NCBI RefSeq assembly: GCF_000213175.1 | Contig: NW_009799103.1 | Coordinates: forward strand, 709,295-773,294 | Direction: 5' to 3' | Source: Neurospora tetrasperma FGSC 2508 | Taxonomy: Eukaryota; Ascomycota; Sordariomycetes; Sordariales; Sordariaceae | DNA: 64,000 nt | Shown: piece after piece, positions 47,461 through 58,842 of the stretch | Layout of the letters: each line of letters opens with the position of its first letter | How positions within the stretch are numbered: the first letter of the stretch is position 1 | Made by a program: the position numbers and the translations under genes | Notes under the pieces: model-generated | The model's input: the letters and a program-made list of their open reading frames with translations, nothing else | What the model was told of the DNA's origin: nothing | Database searches by the model: none

Positions 47461-49003
47461 AGACCAAATTCCGCAATGAGTCCTAGGGTTTAAGAGGGAG
47501 TGATTCAAGCTTTCACGTTTGTAGTCAGGCGTTTAGTTTTTTTTGTACGTTAGTCGGGCTCTTGTGGGTGTCAGTCATTTGCAAGACGGAAAAGTCATGA
47601 GCGCAAGGGATCCAGTGGAAAATGAGGATACAAAGGAAGCATGACATGGGTATGATGCAGTGCAAATGGAAGCAAATCGAGGGTTGAAATAGCGGAAAAG
47701 GCGGTTTCCTCAGCTTGGTGTTTGATCTTCCGTAACTTGAGTAGGATATTCATTCCTCGAGCATTAGTGACACGATTACCTGCTCCCATTCCAGTGAAGA
47801 GCTTGTGAATCCATGCCTTGCCTGAGATACCCTTGATGTCTTCACACGTTGTCCGTCCCTCGCTGTCTACCACTCACTCCTACGTATTTGCTTGGGCTCA
47901 TATAGCTATTCATACAACGACTGAGACTCATCCTTTGAAATGCTATCCTTTTACTCTCCGCTTTTAACTTGAGGCAGTGAAATTGCTGGGATGTCGAGAT
48001 GTGTCCATGTTCTTTGTCACTTTGTTGATGATGATGCTGGACCAGGGGTTAGGGTTAGCGTACTGTTTGCCGCCGCCAAGCACAGACCTGTGTTCTCCCT
48101 CGCAGCTTCATCCGTGCATCGACTTTTCCACTCTTCAAACATCAACACCACAGACAAAGCTGGAGAGAATCCAATTGTCAGCCCACAACACTCGCGACTT
48201 ATTGATTCCTTGACTTCCTGTTCCTTTCTCTTTCAATCTCTTACTTCAGCTGCCATGAAGCCATGGGGTCTAGTCAGCAATTGGCCGGGACCTGAAAGAG
48301 AGACAGACAAGTTGTCCCCTTCGGTCACAGTCCACTGACTGATGTGAGGACGACGACGTTCCCGTCGCAACGAGAGCTCGACACAATGATGGCTTTGTTC
48401 TCTCTCCTCGCCGACGGATTGGTCAAGTGTCAATTGCCCATTCCGGAGCAAACAAAACACACCTGGTTGTCAATGCTTGGTTCGAGCTGCCGGCCTGTTT
48501 CTTTGTCTCCCAGGTTCACAATGTTCGCATGCAGCAACTCCAGCTCTCCCTCGAAGGTGCCCGTCCTTGACTTTAGACAAAGAAGTTCACCTCTAGCTAA
48601 AGCATGACCCACCGAAACTACCAGCAGTACAGCTTACCCTTCAATGGCCACCCACTTTCAGAAACGCAAACGCCTTCACTTGTTTTCGAAGGGGGCCAAA
48701 GGATGAAGGGGAAGAATAATGCCCTCGTTTGTCTCTTTGTCCGATGTGATGCCTTGAAATGGTTGTTTACCCCCTACAATCACCATTTCCCCTCAATGTC
48801 CTTCTCTTCCTTTTTCTCTCTTCTTTTCTTCCTCCATTCGTCAATTAAGCTGTACGCCGTTCATAAACGAACCTCATCGTTGATCACAGCAACAGCAACA
48901 AGTAAACAAATCATCAAAAGTTGTCAGTGCGGTTTGACTAGGCTCATCTACAACATCTGTAGAAGACCTAGTCCGAACCCAAACGAGTGCGGGAACAACC
49001 ATC
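47461..49003. other. Intergenic region upstream of the 2,163-residue protein gene
   Basis: 1.5 kb holding the spt5 3' end and the promoter of the next gene. Pyrimidine-rich sequence lies near 48,800-48,840. No gene is supported. Confidence 0.6.
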
Positions 49004-52000
49004 ATGCCTTGGGGACTTCCCTTCTTTCGGAACCGCACAGAGGATCAGAACCAGAACAACAAGAAAAAAGGCAACAGCAAGAGCCCGAAGAACGCCAACA
49101 AACCCACCAACCGCGTCACCAAGCCCAGAGCTCACTCAACAGGTAACCTGGAAAAGTCCACCAAGTCCACCATCCAAAAAGCCATCGACTCCGCGGACAG
49201 CTCCAAGTCCGTTCCCATCACAAACCCTTACGGCTCCCGCCTCTTCGGCACCGATCCCTCCAACCTCGCCTCCTTCAACTTCCAGCGCCCTACCCCAGCC
49301 ATTCCCCTCTCCCCTACAGAACTCGCCATCAAAAAGCGTGACCAACGCCTAGCCGCTCTCGCCCAGCGCAAAGCGCAAGAAGAACACGACAACAAGCTCC
49401 GCCTCGCCTCCCTTCGGCGAGTCGACCCCACCGTGACTCCTCACTCTGACGCCTTCCAAACTATTCTGTATTCCATCCGCACCCACCTGGACTCGCCCAC
49501 CTCTACCCTGAACGAGCTGCTCAAGTCGCGGTTCAGTCCCGAGGATCGGGACTTGTTGCTGCCAGCTGATTGGGAGCAGAATCCCGTGTTGGCCGAGTTG
49601 CAGGGGAAGAACAGCGAGAGGTACAAGAGGTTGGTCAAGGGGGAGGTGAAGGGTTGGCAGAAAAAGGGGGACAACAACGAAGGGTGGGCAAAGGAGGCCG
49701 ATCTAGCGTTTAAATTGACTTGTTTGTACTTTGGATTGCCGGTCGCACCGATGGGGTGGGAACAGAGCGAGACGAGGAGATGGTGGGAGAAGAAGAAGCA
49801 GCAGCAGCAGCAGCAGCAGATGAGTGGTGGTGTTAAGAGCGAAGCGGGGTACGGTGGGCCGGGGTATGATGAGGAAGAGGATGATATGGGGAATATTGTC
49901 AGGAGGCCAAGAGAGGATCCGATCAAGTTCTTGAATTGTTATGGGAAGAGGGTTTTTGAGAAAGATGCTGTTCGAGGTGAGTCGTCTCTGCCTACCTACC
50001 GGTTTGAATGTGCTGCTAACGGTTGATGTAAAAATAGAACCGGATCCGGTCCTGGAGACGTATAACGCTCTGCCTAAGTTCCCGCCCACACTTAAGGAAC
50101 TCGATCCTGAGGGAGACTACATAAACGCTGATGCGTTGCGTGTAGATATGCCGGATAGGTTCGACTTTAGCATCGGCCTGCGTGGCGGTGGTGATTTTGA
50201 TGATGAGGATGAAGAAGATGAAGACGTCGACGACGCCGTCGACGAGGACGAAGAGTACGATCTTGATGAGCCCGTGGATCTTGTCCCGTCCCCAGAAAAC
50301 GCCCTCGTCTCTCTTCGCGGCGGAGGTCCTCTCAAGGAAATCGGCGGCGTCTTCAAAGACATCGACCGCGGCAAACACCGCCTCTCCACCGAGGCTTTCT
50401 TTGCTTTTGCGCAGACTGATCACCACAAGGAGGGCCTTAAAAGCCGTCTTGAAGGTGAGAGAGGCGGGTTCGAGAATCTGTGGATCCCACTCTACGGTTA
50501 CCAGGGCATTGTCTGGTTCCGTATCGACACGCTCAACACCTTTGTTGACGCTGTCGATCGTCTTTTGGGCTTTGGCGTCCGAGCTGGTGCCTCGTACAAG
50601 CTCTACGTGTTCGACAGAAACAAGGAGTACAAGACCCGAGCCCAAAAGGAGGCCTTCCTGCGAAACGACAGGAACTCTCTCGAAGTCGCCTGCAAAGGAC
50701 CTGGCGACTACAGCAACGACTACATTGCCTGGAACTGGGTCGTCGGACACCTTGGTTCGCTGGGCGACGACACCAGCGGATCGCCTCTGGCGCACCAAAA
50801 GGTGCTCTTCGTCGCTGGTCCCGGTGATCCCGTGCCCTATCAATGGGAGCCGGCCAACATGCACAACGTCGCCAAGCTGGTTCTTGAGTGGGACGGCATG
50901 CCGGACATGAACCGTCCGGACGTCGCCTACCTCCGCATGCCTATCGTCGGAGACCCGTCAGCGGCGGATGTGCACACCAACCAGTTTGCTCCCTGGATGA
51001 CACAAGCTTGTCGTGTTTTGTGCGCCGGCCGCATCCCCAACCGTCCCGGCCATCCTTTTGTTCCCGATGTGTACATTGGCGTCAAAACTACGTTCGACCC
51101 TCGCAACGGCGGCAAAGACAATGCCTACGGCACGTACGGCGGGTTGACCTTCAACTTCAACCAATGGACTTCCATCTTGCAAGCCCACAAGGACTCGCGT
51201 AACCAACCGATCGTGCTGCGGGCGTGGACTTCCGAGTCACCTAGTGGACACCTCGACCGTTGGCACCTGTTCGTGCCCGGCGTCTCGTATGTGTACAGCG
51301 ACGACTGCGCAATCTTGCACTCCGAGTTCAAGGACTCCAAGCGCGTCTACGCCAAGATTAGCAACATGCTTGAGTCCGGTCTCGGCTTAGAACAGGTGCA
51401 GGACCTCAAGCACATCGAGGTACACCTCCCCGGCGAGTCGTTCCTCGCCGATGCGCGGGAACAGTCGGAGGTGCTCATCTCCGTCGACTCAACCGGCAAA
51501 CTGGACAAGCAGGGCGTCCAACGCGTTGCTGAGCTGCTTGAGCAGTGGTATAACTGGCTGAAGGAGAAGCCGGGTGTGCCGCCAGCTAAGAACGGCGTGG
51601 ACATGTTCCCGCAGTTCATCACGCTGCAGCCGGTGTATTGGGACCATGCCCTGGTCTGCGATGAGGATACTGAGCAGTCGTTGGACTGGAATCCGAGGGA
51701 GACGAGCCTCGCGGAGTTCCGCAGGCTGATTGCGGAGTTGTGGATCCCCGGAAGGTACTCGGTTGATTACTATGCTGAGAGCTCAAGGGTGAGACTGACG
51801 CAGAATGAGCTCGACGGCGCGCCGATGTTGGTGGTGCTGCATACTACCACGGAGTTGGAGTGGTACAAGATTCGGGATATGATTGTTTGGCCGGAGCTGG
51901 TTGTGCAGGTCTATGATGATCAGTTTGATGGTAAGCACTCTCCAGAGTTTGCTTCTGAAAGCAGTTTGCTAACATGTTGTTCAGTGTTTGGTGATATCTT

Positions 52001-55000
52001 CGCCCAGCCTTTTGGTTACCGCGATATCTACAAAACGAACGCCAATCTTCTTTACAGCAGTCTCAATAACAAGGATGATCTTCCCAACGGGAACATTCTT
52101 CGATTTGGTCGTGACTACCAGCTCTGGGCTGAACAAGTGCCCTGGAGTCATGGCGAACTGAGGACTATCCAGCCATCAGACCACCAGCCTCGGCCTGTCC
52201 CTGGTACTACTGCTTCTCAACAGTCTCGGACACCACAGACAGCGGTAAATCAACATAACCCAAATCCGATGGGTTTCGCCTCCAACCTGCCACCTCCACG
52301 TCCCACCCATACGGGCGTCTTCAGTGCTTCAAGCAAACTGGACATCAATGCCATGAACCCGAGCGAAAAGGGCCGCTTCCTTCGGGAGTTCAGCTATGCC
52401 AACCCGCTCACCGTGGACTTTGTTAAGGGCATTCCTGTCCACATCCCTCCCATCGACCAGCTCCTAGACTGCAAGTTCGATAACACCCCGCGTCTGGCCA
52501 ACGGCGTCCTCACGCCCTCGGAAGTTCGCCTTCTCCAACAAAAATACTTTGAGCTGCGCACCATCATGCTCGAACGCGAGGGAAAATGTCACTTCCCGGG
52601 CTGTGACGCCGCCTTCCCCTTCGGCAGCGGCCTCATGGCGCGACACATTAAAGCCGCCCACACCGCCGAGAAGTGCAACTTCTGCCACGACCCTCTCTAC
52701 CAGCACTGGACCGTCGCCCAGCGTTTCCAGCACTTTGCCTCCAAGCACGCCGACATCCTCGGCGCCCTTCAAACCAGCCGCCCCGTCAACGCCGCCTCCT
52801 ACGACGACCACCCCAACCCCTTCCAGTTCAAGCGCGAGCTGTCCTGGTTTTTCTGCTGCCGCTGCGGCCGTGACCACTCGGTCTTGTCTGCAAAACTCGA
52901 CCGCTTCCACCACGACCTCGTCTGCTACCCCGGCGCCGCCCATCACGAGATTCACCCGTGGAAGTCCTGCACCGTCTGCGGCCAGCGCATCAACACCGAC
53001 GACCCGTCCTCAGCCAAAGCGCACAAGCACCCCGACGTTGCTCGTGGGCCAGGCATCAAGCCTGATTTCTGCGCGCAGTGCGGTCTCGAGCTGCGCAGGC
53101 TCGAAATCGCCGACCGCGAGAAACACGCGCATTTCTGCAGAGGCCACTGCGGCGGCAAAGGCCACAACAGCAGCTCCTTCAACGTCCGCTTCTGTCCCTG
53201 GTGCGGGTTGGAGATGGAGATGACTACTTCTGCAGACGGAACCAAGGTCGTCGACAGCGTAGCGGCGCAGCGACACATTGATTCATGCGTTAGGAAGCCG
53301 CAAGACGACAAGACGACGTTTGGCCCCATTCACCCTGTATCCAGCCGTGCTTACTACTACGGGATTCCCAATGGCGCAAAGACGGCGCGCGTGGATGTGC
53401 CACAGGGCGTGATCCCACTCAAGCAGTGGCAGGGGAGGTCGGCGGCGACCGGGGGGAGGCAGCCGTTGAGGGCGAGGAAGGGGGAGAGGGTTGGACCTGC
53501 TGGGGCAACGGATTTGACGATGGGGACTGTCGTTCCTGCTGGCCTGTTTGCAAATGTCACACAAGGCGGCCCGGGACCGGCTACTACCGCTGCGAAGACT
53601 GCTGCGAAGAAGGCGAGGTTTGCGGATGTGGTGGAGGAGGTGAAACCTGAGGAGGAGGAGGAGGAAGATGAGGATGAGGAGATGAGTGATTTGTCGATTC
53701 CGTCGGAGGATGAGCCGGCTGGGAAGAAGGCTGGCAAACGGTGAGTTTGTGTTTTCTTTTTATATCACTGTTTGATGTGTGAAAATTGTTCTTGAGCTAA
53801 CAATCTTGTTTGACAGACCCGCGCGTGCAGGAGGCAAACGAAAGCGGGCCCCTTTCACGTCAGACGACCCTACCTATAAACCTACTTGGAGTTGGGATCC
53901 ATCAGATCATTCTTCGGAGTTCATGTCTGGTAAGAGTCTTTTTATACTGTCGGTCTCAGCAGCAAGATTTAATAACAAGCATGCAGATGATGAAAGCGTA
54001 CCGCGCCCATCGGCAGCCAAGAAAACCAAGACAGTGGCAGAGCCGGAAGTCAAAGTGCCAAAGGTTTCGTTTAGGCCTACGGGCAAGGGAGGCAAGAAGA
54101 AGCTGGCGCCGTTCCAGTCGGAGGACCCTAGTTACAAACCTCCGAAGGACCATTCGGATGAGTCTGATGTCTCGGATGTTGGTATGTCTTCCCCAATTTT
54201 CTCATTGTTCCGTCTTGCGTATTTTTGGGTCAGAATCACCAACTAACAAACCACAGCCGCCGACCCACTTGATATCTCACTCTGGCCCCAGCCACATGAG
54301 GTTGTAACATTTCCCGGTGATGAAGTAGTTGACGAGTCAGAAGAGGAAGAAGAGGAAGAAGAGGAAAGGGAGCCTACGCCACCACCAACAACCGAGAACT
54401 CCACGGCCAAACCGCCCAGGCCTGCCAAAACCCTCGCCCTGACAGCGGCAGCCCAAAAGGCCGCAGCCAAGGCAGCCGCGGCAGCACAGGGCTCCTTCGT
54501 TGAGAAAGTCATTCTCCGGGCCCCGCCCAAGATTGTACCGACCATCCATGGCATCAGGGAACCAAACTCGGACGCCACGACGTCGAGCTCTGAGGATGAG
54601 GAAGCTTCTGACGAAGAGCCCAAGAAGGGCAAGAAGAAGGCAGCTCCTAAGAAGGCTGCCGCGCGTGGTGGTGTAACCACCAGAGGCAAAGCCAAGCAAG
54701 CCGCCGCTGTGGATGATGCCGACGAGTCGGAAGAAGAGGAGGAGGAGGGTGGTGAAGAAGGAGAAGAAGAAGCGGGAGAAGAAGAAGAAGCACAAAGCCC
54801 CGTGAGCGCCACCGCCCCAGAAGACCAAGACCAAGAAGCAGACGATCAAGAAAGACCCCCGACTAACCCGTTGCCTGCCCTCAAAGCAATGAAAGTCAAG
54901 GTCCTCCACGCGCCTGACTCCCCCACTTCTACCGGCACCCGGAGCAGAGGTCTAAGCGCCAAAATGATGCAACTTCCCTCCGGCTCCGGCTCCGGCGGCG

Positions 55001-55818
55001 GCAACGAGTCCAACACCAACACCAACTCCACCCCATCTAAGCTTCGCTCTCGCGGCCGCGGCCGTGCTCATGGGCGTACTCGTCCCAAAGTCTCTCTCTC
55101 TCCCAACCCCCGCCTCTTCGGCAAAGGCACGTCTTCTGACCCTCTCCAACCCTCTCAACCCCCTCCTCAACCCCCTCCTCAACCCCCTCCTCAACCCCCT
55201 CAATCCCCTCAACCCCAATCCCCATCCCCCCTTTCTCAACCCCAACCTTATTCCCATTACGGCTCCCGCTCCCGCTCCGACCCCCACACCAAGAAACGCA
55301 TCAAAAGATACCAACCCAAAAAACCAAAAGTGGACGTAGAAGAAGAAGTCCAGCGCATCATAGAAGGCCAACTCAAAGCAGCCAGACTCGCAAGACAGGA
55401 GAGACAAATGGAAGACTACAGGCTGGCACGATATGAGCAGCGGAAATTACAAAACGTGGACGACGACAACGACAACGACCCCTTTTTGCCGGATATGGAT
55501 GCAGAATTAGATGAGCTGGAGTACATTAAGCGGCTCAAGCGGAGGAGGCAGCAGGAGAAGGAAGAAGAAGAAGAAAGGGAAAGGAAGAGGTTGGCTAATG
55601 AGCGGGCAATGGTGAAGAGGTTGAAGATCCATGGGTCGATGGAGGCGGTAGAGAGTGTGAATGAGGAGAGTGTGAGAGAGGAGGAGAGTGTGAGGGAGGA
55701 GGAGAGTGTGAGCGAGGAGGAGAGGCAGGAGAAAAGGAAACGGCCGGGACCGCCGGGAAGAGTAACGGATGAGACTTTGGAGGCGTTGGCGCGGGAGTAT
55801 CCTGGTTCTATAGTTTAG
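49004..55818 (+). CDS. 2,163-residue protein with twin LRGGG motifs and a zinc-binding cluster, function unknown
   Basis: Six exons (49,004-49,976; 50,038-51,930; 51,985-53,740; 53,817-53,929; 53,987-54,181; 54,257-55,818), with all introns GT-AG and frame-preserving. Residues 1-324 are basic with a Gln-7 run. LRGGG occurs at 372-376 and 417-421, on either side of a 40-residue acidic linker. A large folded region without recognisable motifs spans about 425-1,100. Residues 1,157-1,390 hold a series of paired cysteines and histidines (CHFPGC, CNFC, CCRC, CTVC, CAQC, CPWC) resembling C2H2 and treble-clef zinc sites. After this come alternating acidic and basic tracts with two copies of a module (KRAPFTSDDPTYKP, KLAPFQSEDPSYKP), a Pro-Gln repeat and a charged coiled C-terminus. 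The tail suggests a chromatin or nuclear scaffold. I do not recognise the protein. Confidence 0.82.
49799..49819 (+). repeat. (CAG)7 coding for Gln-7
   Basis: Seven perfect CAG codons in exon 1 of the 2,163-residue protein gene, between a Lys-rich stretch and MSGGVKSE. Confidence 0.9.
55141..55220 (+). repeat. 12-bp minisatellite (CCTCCTCAACCC) coding Pro-Gln repeats
   Basis: Near-perfect 12-bp units in the last exon of the 2,163-residue protein gene encode PPPQ repeats. The unit length keeps the frame, so copy number can change without breaking the gene. Confidence 0.85.
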
Positions 55819-56475
55819 TAGGTCTTTGGAGAGTAAATGTGAGTAAGTGAGGATGTAGGTAAACGGATTTGGTCTTTGGTTTGGAGATGGATGGATGGCG
55901 TTTGTCGGTTCAATTTTGTTCTTACGGTTTGGTTTATCAGCTATTTATCTCTCATCTCTTTCTCTTGGTACGTTAGTTTATTTTCTCGTTTTAGATATCA
56001 GTTTATGTTATTGCTTTCCTTACTGAGCCTTCTACACTCTGATAAGTGCCCAGTCGTGACTTGTGAAGTTCTTGTCGTCAACAGGTTGTCTGTGTTCTAA
56101 TTCGAGTTCATGAACGTGTTTACCTAGGTAGGCTGAAATCCTCAACCCATACTCATACCATACGAGAGAACTTAAACATTACTTGTTAAAAAGATGCTAC
56201 TCTATGATCAATGCCATGACGTTTACCTCAACTCCATAACCCAGTCTCGCTGTCAGTTCCGGTATACCCAAAACAGCCAAGCCTCGTTGGACCCTTGCTT
56301 GCCCGCTCCAGATCTCAGGGCCCTTCATGCTTCCTTCCTTGCAAAATCATAACCGTAATCAATCAGTCCACGAGCAAATAAATGCCCTTTCATCACTCCC
56401 AAACACCTCATTACACTACCCATCCATCCCATTTTCAATTAATTATCACACACTTGCCTCCCAAACTTCCCTGAC
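55819..56475. other. Convergent 3' spacer
   Basis: 3' ends of the large-protein gene and the sulfite oxidase gene meet here. Nothing else is seen. Confidence 0.6.
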
Positions 56476-58842
56476 CTACCGCTCACCCTTCTCCTTCCCT
56501 TGTCCCTCCTTCCTCTCCCTTGCCTCCTCAACCTCCTTCTCAAACCCACACCCAACCACCTTCCTCGTCACCCACTTGACCCCCTTCCCTCCTCCTCTTC
56601 CTCCTTCTCCATCGGGACAAGTAACACACTCCGGACAAATCCTCACGCGATGCCATGCCGTAGCCAAATTACCTCGCACGTTATATATCCCGGCGTGAGA
56701 CTCGGGTTGGGTATTGTAGGCTTCATCGATAGCTTTGACTATCAAGGTTGTGCAGTTTTGATTTTTATCATCCTTAATACTACCCTCCTCGCTGGCGTTC
56801 GTCGTGGTGGTATTGGGATTGGGAACGATAGAAGAAGAAGAAGCCGGGGGTAAATGGCTGGAATACTTCCACCGCTTCCACGTCCACGTTTTGTTGCCGT
56901 AGGAGGGAGTCGCAGGGTTGTTACAATCGTCAATCAGCTCTGCCTGATCCCATGTCCGTCCGTTGTCGAGGGAGACGTCCACACGGGCGATTGCGCGGCC
57001 GCCGCCTGAGTAGGCGTAGCCTTGCATGGTGATGGGGATTTGGGGGTTGGTTTCAACGGAGGATGGGGATGGGGTAGCAATGGTGGTGGTAGCAGTCTTG
57101 GAGCACCCAACCTTCAGCCCATCTACACCCGCCAAATCGACGGTGGTCTCTTTTTGCTTATTATCATCGCTCTGGTACTTGCCCTTCAAACAATCACTCC
57201 CTACCCAAACTCCCGTAATTGCTGACGTGACGGGCATCTCCTGTATACTCCTCGCCCGCTCCCAATCCGGGTTCGCGCCCTCATTCGGACCAAAGCTTTT
57301 GTAATCTCTCCGTTGCCACTGGCTCGGACTCTCCTCGTCCGACACTACAATCTTGTTTAACCATTTGACCGAGCGAGCAGCCACATGACCGGGTACGATG
57401 GCCCTTAGAGGAAATCCATGGTCGCGAGGCAGAGCGCGCCCGTTCATGCCGAAGGCGAGGAGGACATCACCGGTAGGATCGAGGGCTTTGGACAAGGGGA
57501 TAGAGGCGCCGTAAGCTTCAAGGGCGGAGAACTGGACATGGAGGTCCTTTTGGGAGGGGATGTCGTCGCCGCTGTCAGAGTTGGAGGATGGGGAGGAAGA
57601 AGGCTGGACCGGAACGGCAGTAGCAGTAGATGGGTCGGCGACCTTCAACCCTGCATCCTTCAACACATCCCTTAACAATACGCCTTCCCACTCCGCATTA
57701 CTGATAGCGCCCACGCCCCATTGTAACCCGTTCGTTTTGCCCGCGTGGCGCGTCATGTCGTTCCGTCTGTTGCCCGAGCACTGCAGCGTGGCCGTGACTT
57801 TGTGTCTCCGAAACCTCTCCTTCAACTCCTTGAGGGTGTAGCCCCGTGTCTCTCCGTCCGGCAACTCCACGCTGAGAACATGCTTCTCTTTTAGGGCATC
57901 ATCCACAACAGGTACCCACATGTGATGCCGCACATAAAACACATTTTCATCCGTCTTGAAGTCTGCTCCCACCAAGTCGGACGGAGTCTCGGCGTTCCGC
58001 GGCTTCGCCGTATGCGTCACCAACCGTTCATCCCTCTCGGGATCTTTTTCGAACGGGTCTTCTATTTTGTCCATCTTTGGCCTTTTTGTCACGGGGTCTA
58101 GATCCTCCACGTGGATATACCCAATACAGTATTGTTCCAGAATGTCGCGGACGTAGGGCGAGGTCTTGTGGATCGTGAAGATGTCCCAGTACGGCTCGAT
58201 TGGACCACCGGCCGCCCGCAGAATCACGTCCCCGCCTGGGTGCGCGCCGACCCAGGATGTGATGTCGTAGACTTTGTCGGCGTAGGTGACCCAGGGAGTG
58301 TTGGAGGTAGAGGAGTGCTGGGATCGGATTTCGGAGAGGCGGTAGCGGGGGCGAGAGAGGGGTTCACGGAGGTCGTCGGTGATTTCGTTGGGTCGTTGGG
58401 AACTTTCTTCCTCTGGAGAGGGCGGTGGTAGTGGTACTTTATCTGGATCCTTGTCTCGACCGGTCTGGTTGCTATTGAGCTTAACTTTTGTCTTGCTCTT
58501 GTTGTCATGTTCGCGATCACGGTTGTAGAGGTAGGAAGCCAAGACAGCAACGCCAGCGCCTACGGCCAGACTAGTGGGCGCGGCGCGCGCTTGTCGGGGA
58601 GGGGTTCGGGTTTGTCGATCCTTTGGACCTCGAGGAGCATCATGTTTCGGCGGTTTTTTGGGGTTCGGCGTAGTAGGAACAGAAAAGGCACGGTCGTGAA
58701 GAAAGCGGGTGCGTATCGTAAAGGAGCGACATGAGTTCGAGACGGTTGTCGTTGGTGTTGTAGGTACTAGTGGTGTAGGTCGGCGAGGTGCAAGTCGGAG
58801 AAGGTCGCCTGCGAGGCGGGCGGCAGGCCGTGCAGAAGCCAT
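56476..58842 (-). CDS. Sulfite oxidase, cytochrome b5-fused, mitochondrial type
   Basis: Intronless protein of 788 residues, long for the family because of an extended N-terminus and several low-complexity inserts. Residues 1-60 are Arg/Ser-rich without acids, as in a mitochondrial presequence, and a short hydrophobic stretch at about 89-105 could anchor it. A cytochrome b5 domain spans about 165-245 with haem ligands in HPGGD (His201) and near His225. The molybdenum-cofactor domain follows, with the cofactor-binding cysteine in LQCSGNRR (Cys355). The dimerisation domain contains YAYSGGGRAIARVDVSLDNG. It oxidises sulfite to sulfate in sulfur amino acid breakdown, passing electrons to cytochrome c. 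The start ATG at 58,842 opens MASARPAARL. The C-terminal 40 residues are charged and unique. Confidence 0.93.
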   Translation of the reverse strand: MASARPAARLAGDLLRLAPRRPTPLVPTTPTTTVSNSCRSFTIRTRFLHDRAFSVPTTPNPKKPPKHDAPRGPKDRQTRTPPRQARAAPTSLAVGAGVAVLASYLYNRDREHDNKSKTKVKLNSNQTGRDKDPDKVPLPPPSPEEESSQRPNEITDDLREPLSRPRYRLSEIRSQHSSTSNTPWVTYADKVYDITSWVGAHPGGDVILRAAGGPIEPYWDIFTIHKTSPYVRDILEQYCIGYIHVEDLDPVTKRPKMDKIEDPFEKDPERDERLVTHTAKPRNAETPSDLVGADFKTDENVFYVRHHMWVPVVDDALKEKHVLSVELPDGETRGYTLKELKERFRRHKVTATLQCSGNRRNDMTRHAGKTNGLQWGVGAISNAEWEGVLLRDVLKDAGLKVADPSTATAVPVQPSSSPSSNSDSGDDIPSQKDLHVQFSALEAYGASIPLSKALDPTGDVLLAFGMNGRALPRDHGFPLRAIVPGHVAARSVKWLNKIVVSDEESPSQWQRRDYKSFGPNEGANPDWERARSIQEMPVTSAITGVWVGSDCLKGKYQSDDNKQKETTVDLAGVDGLKVGCSKTATTTIATPSPSSVETNPQIPITMQGYAYSGGGRAIARVDVSLDNGRTWDQAELIDDCNNPATPSYGNKTWTWKRWKYSSHLPPASSSSIVPNPNTTTTNASEEGSIKDDKNQNCTTLIVKAIDEAYNTQPESHAGIYNVRGNLATAWHRVRICPECVTCPDGEGGRGGGKGVKWVTRKVVGCGFEKEVEEARERKEGQGKEKGER

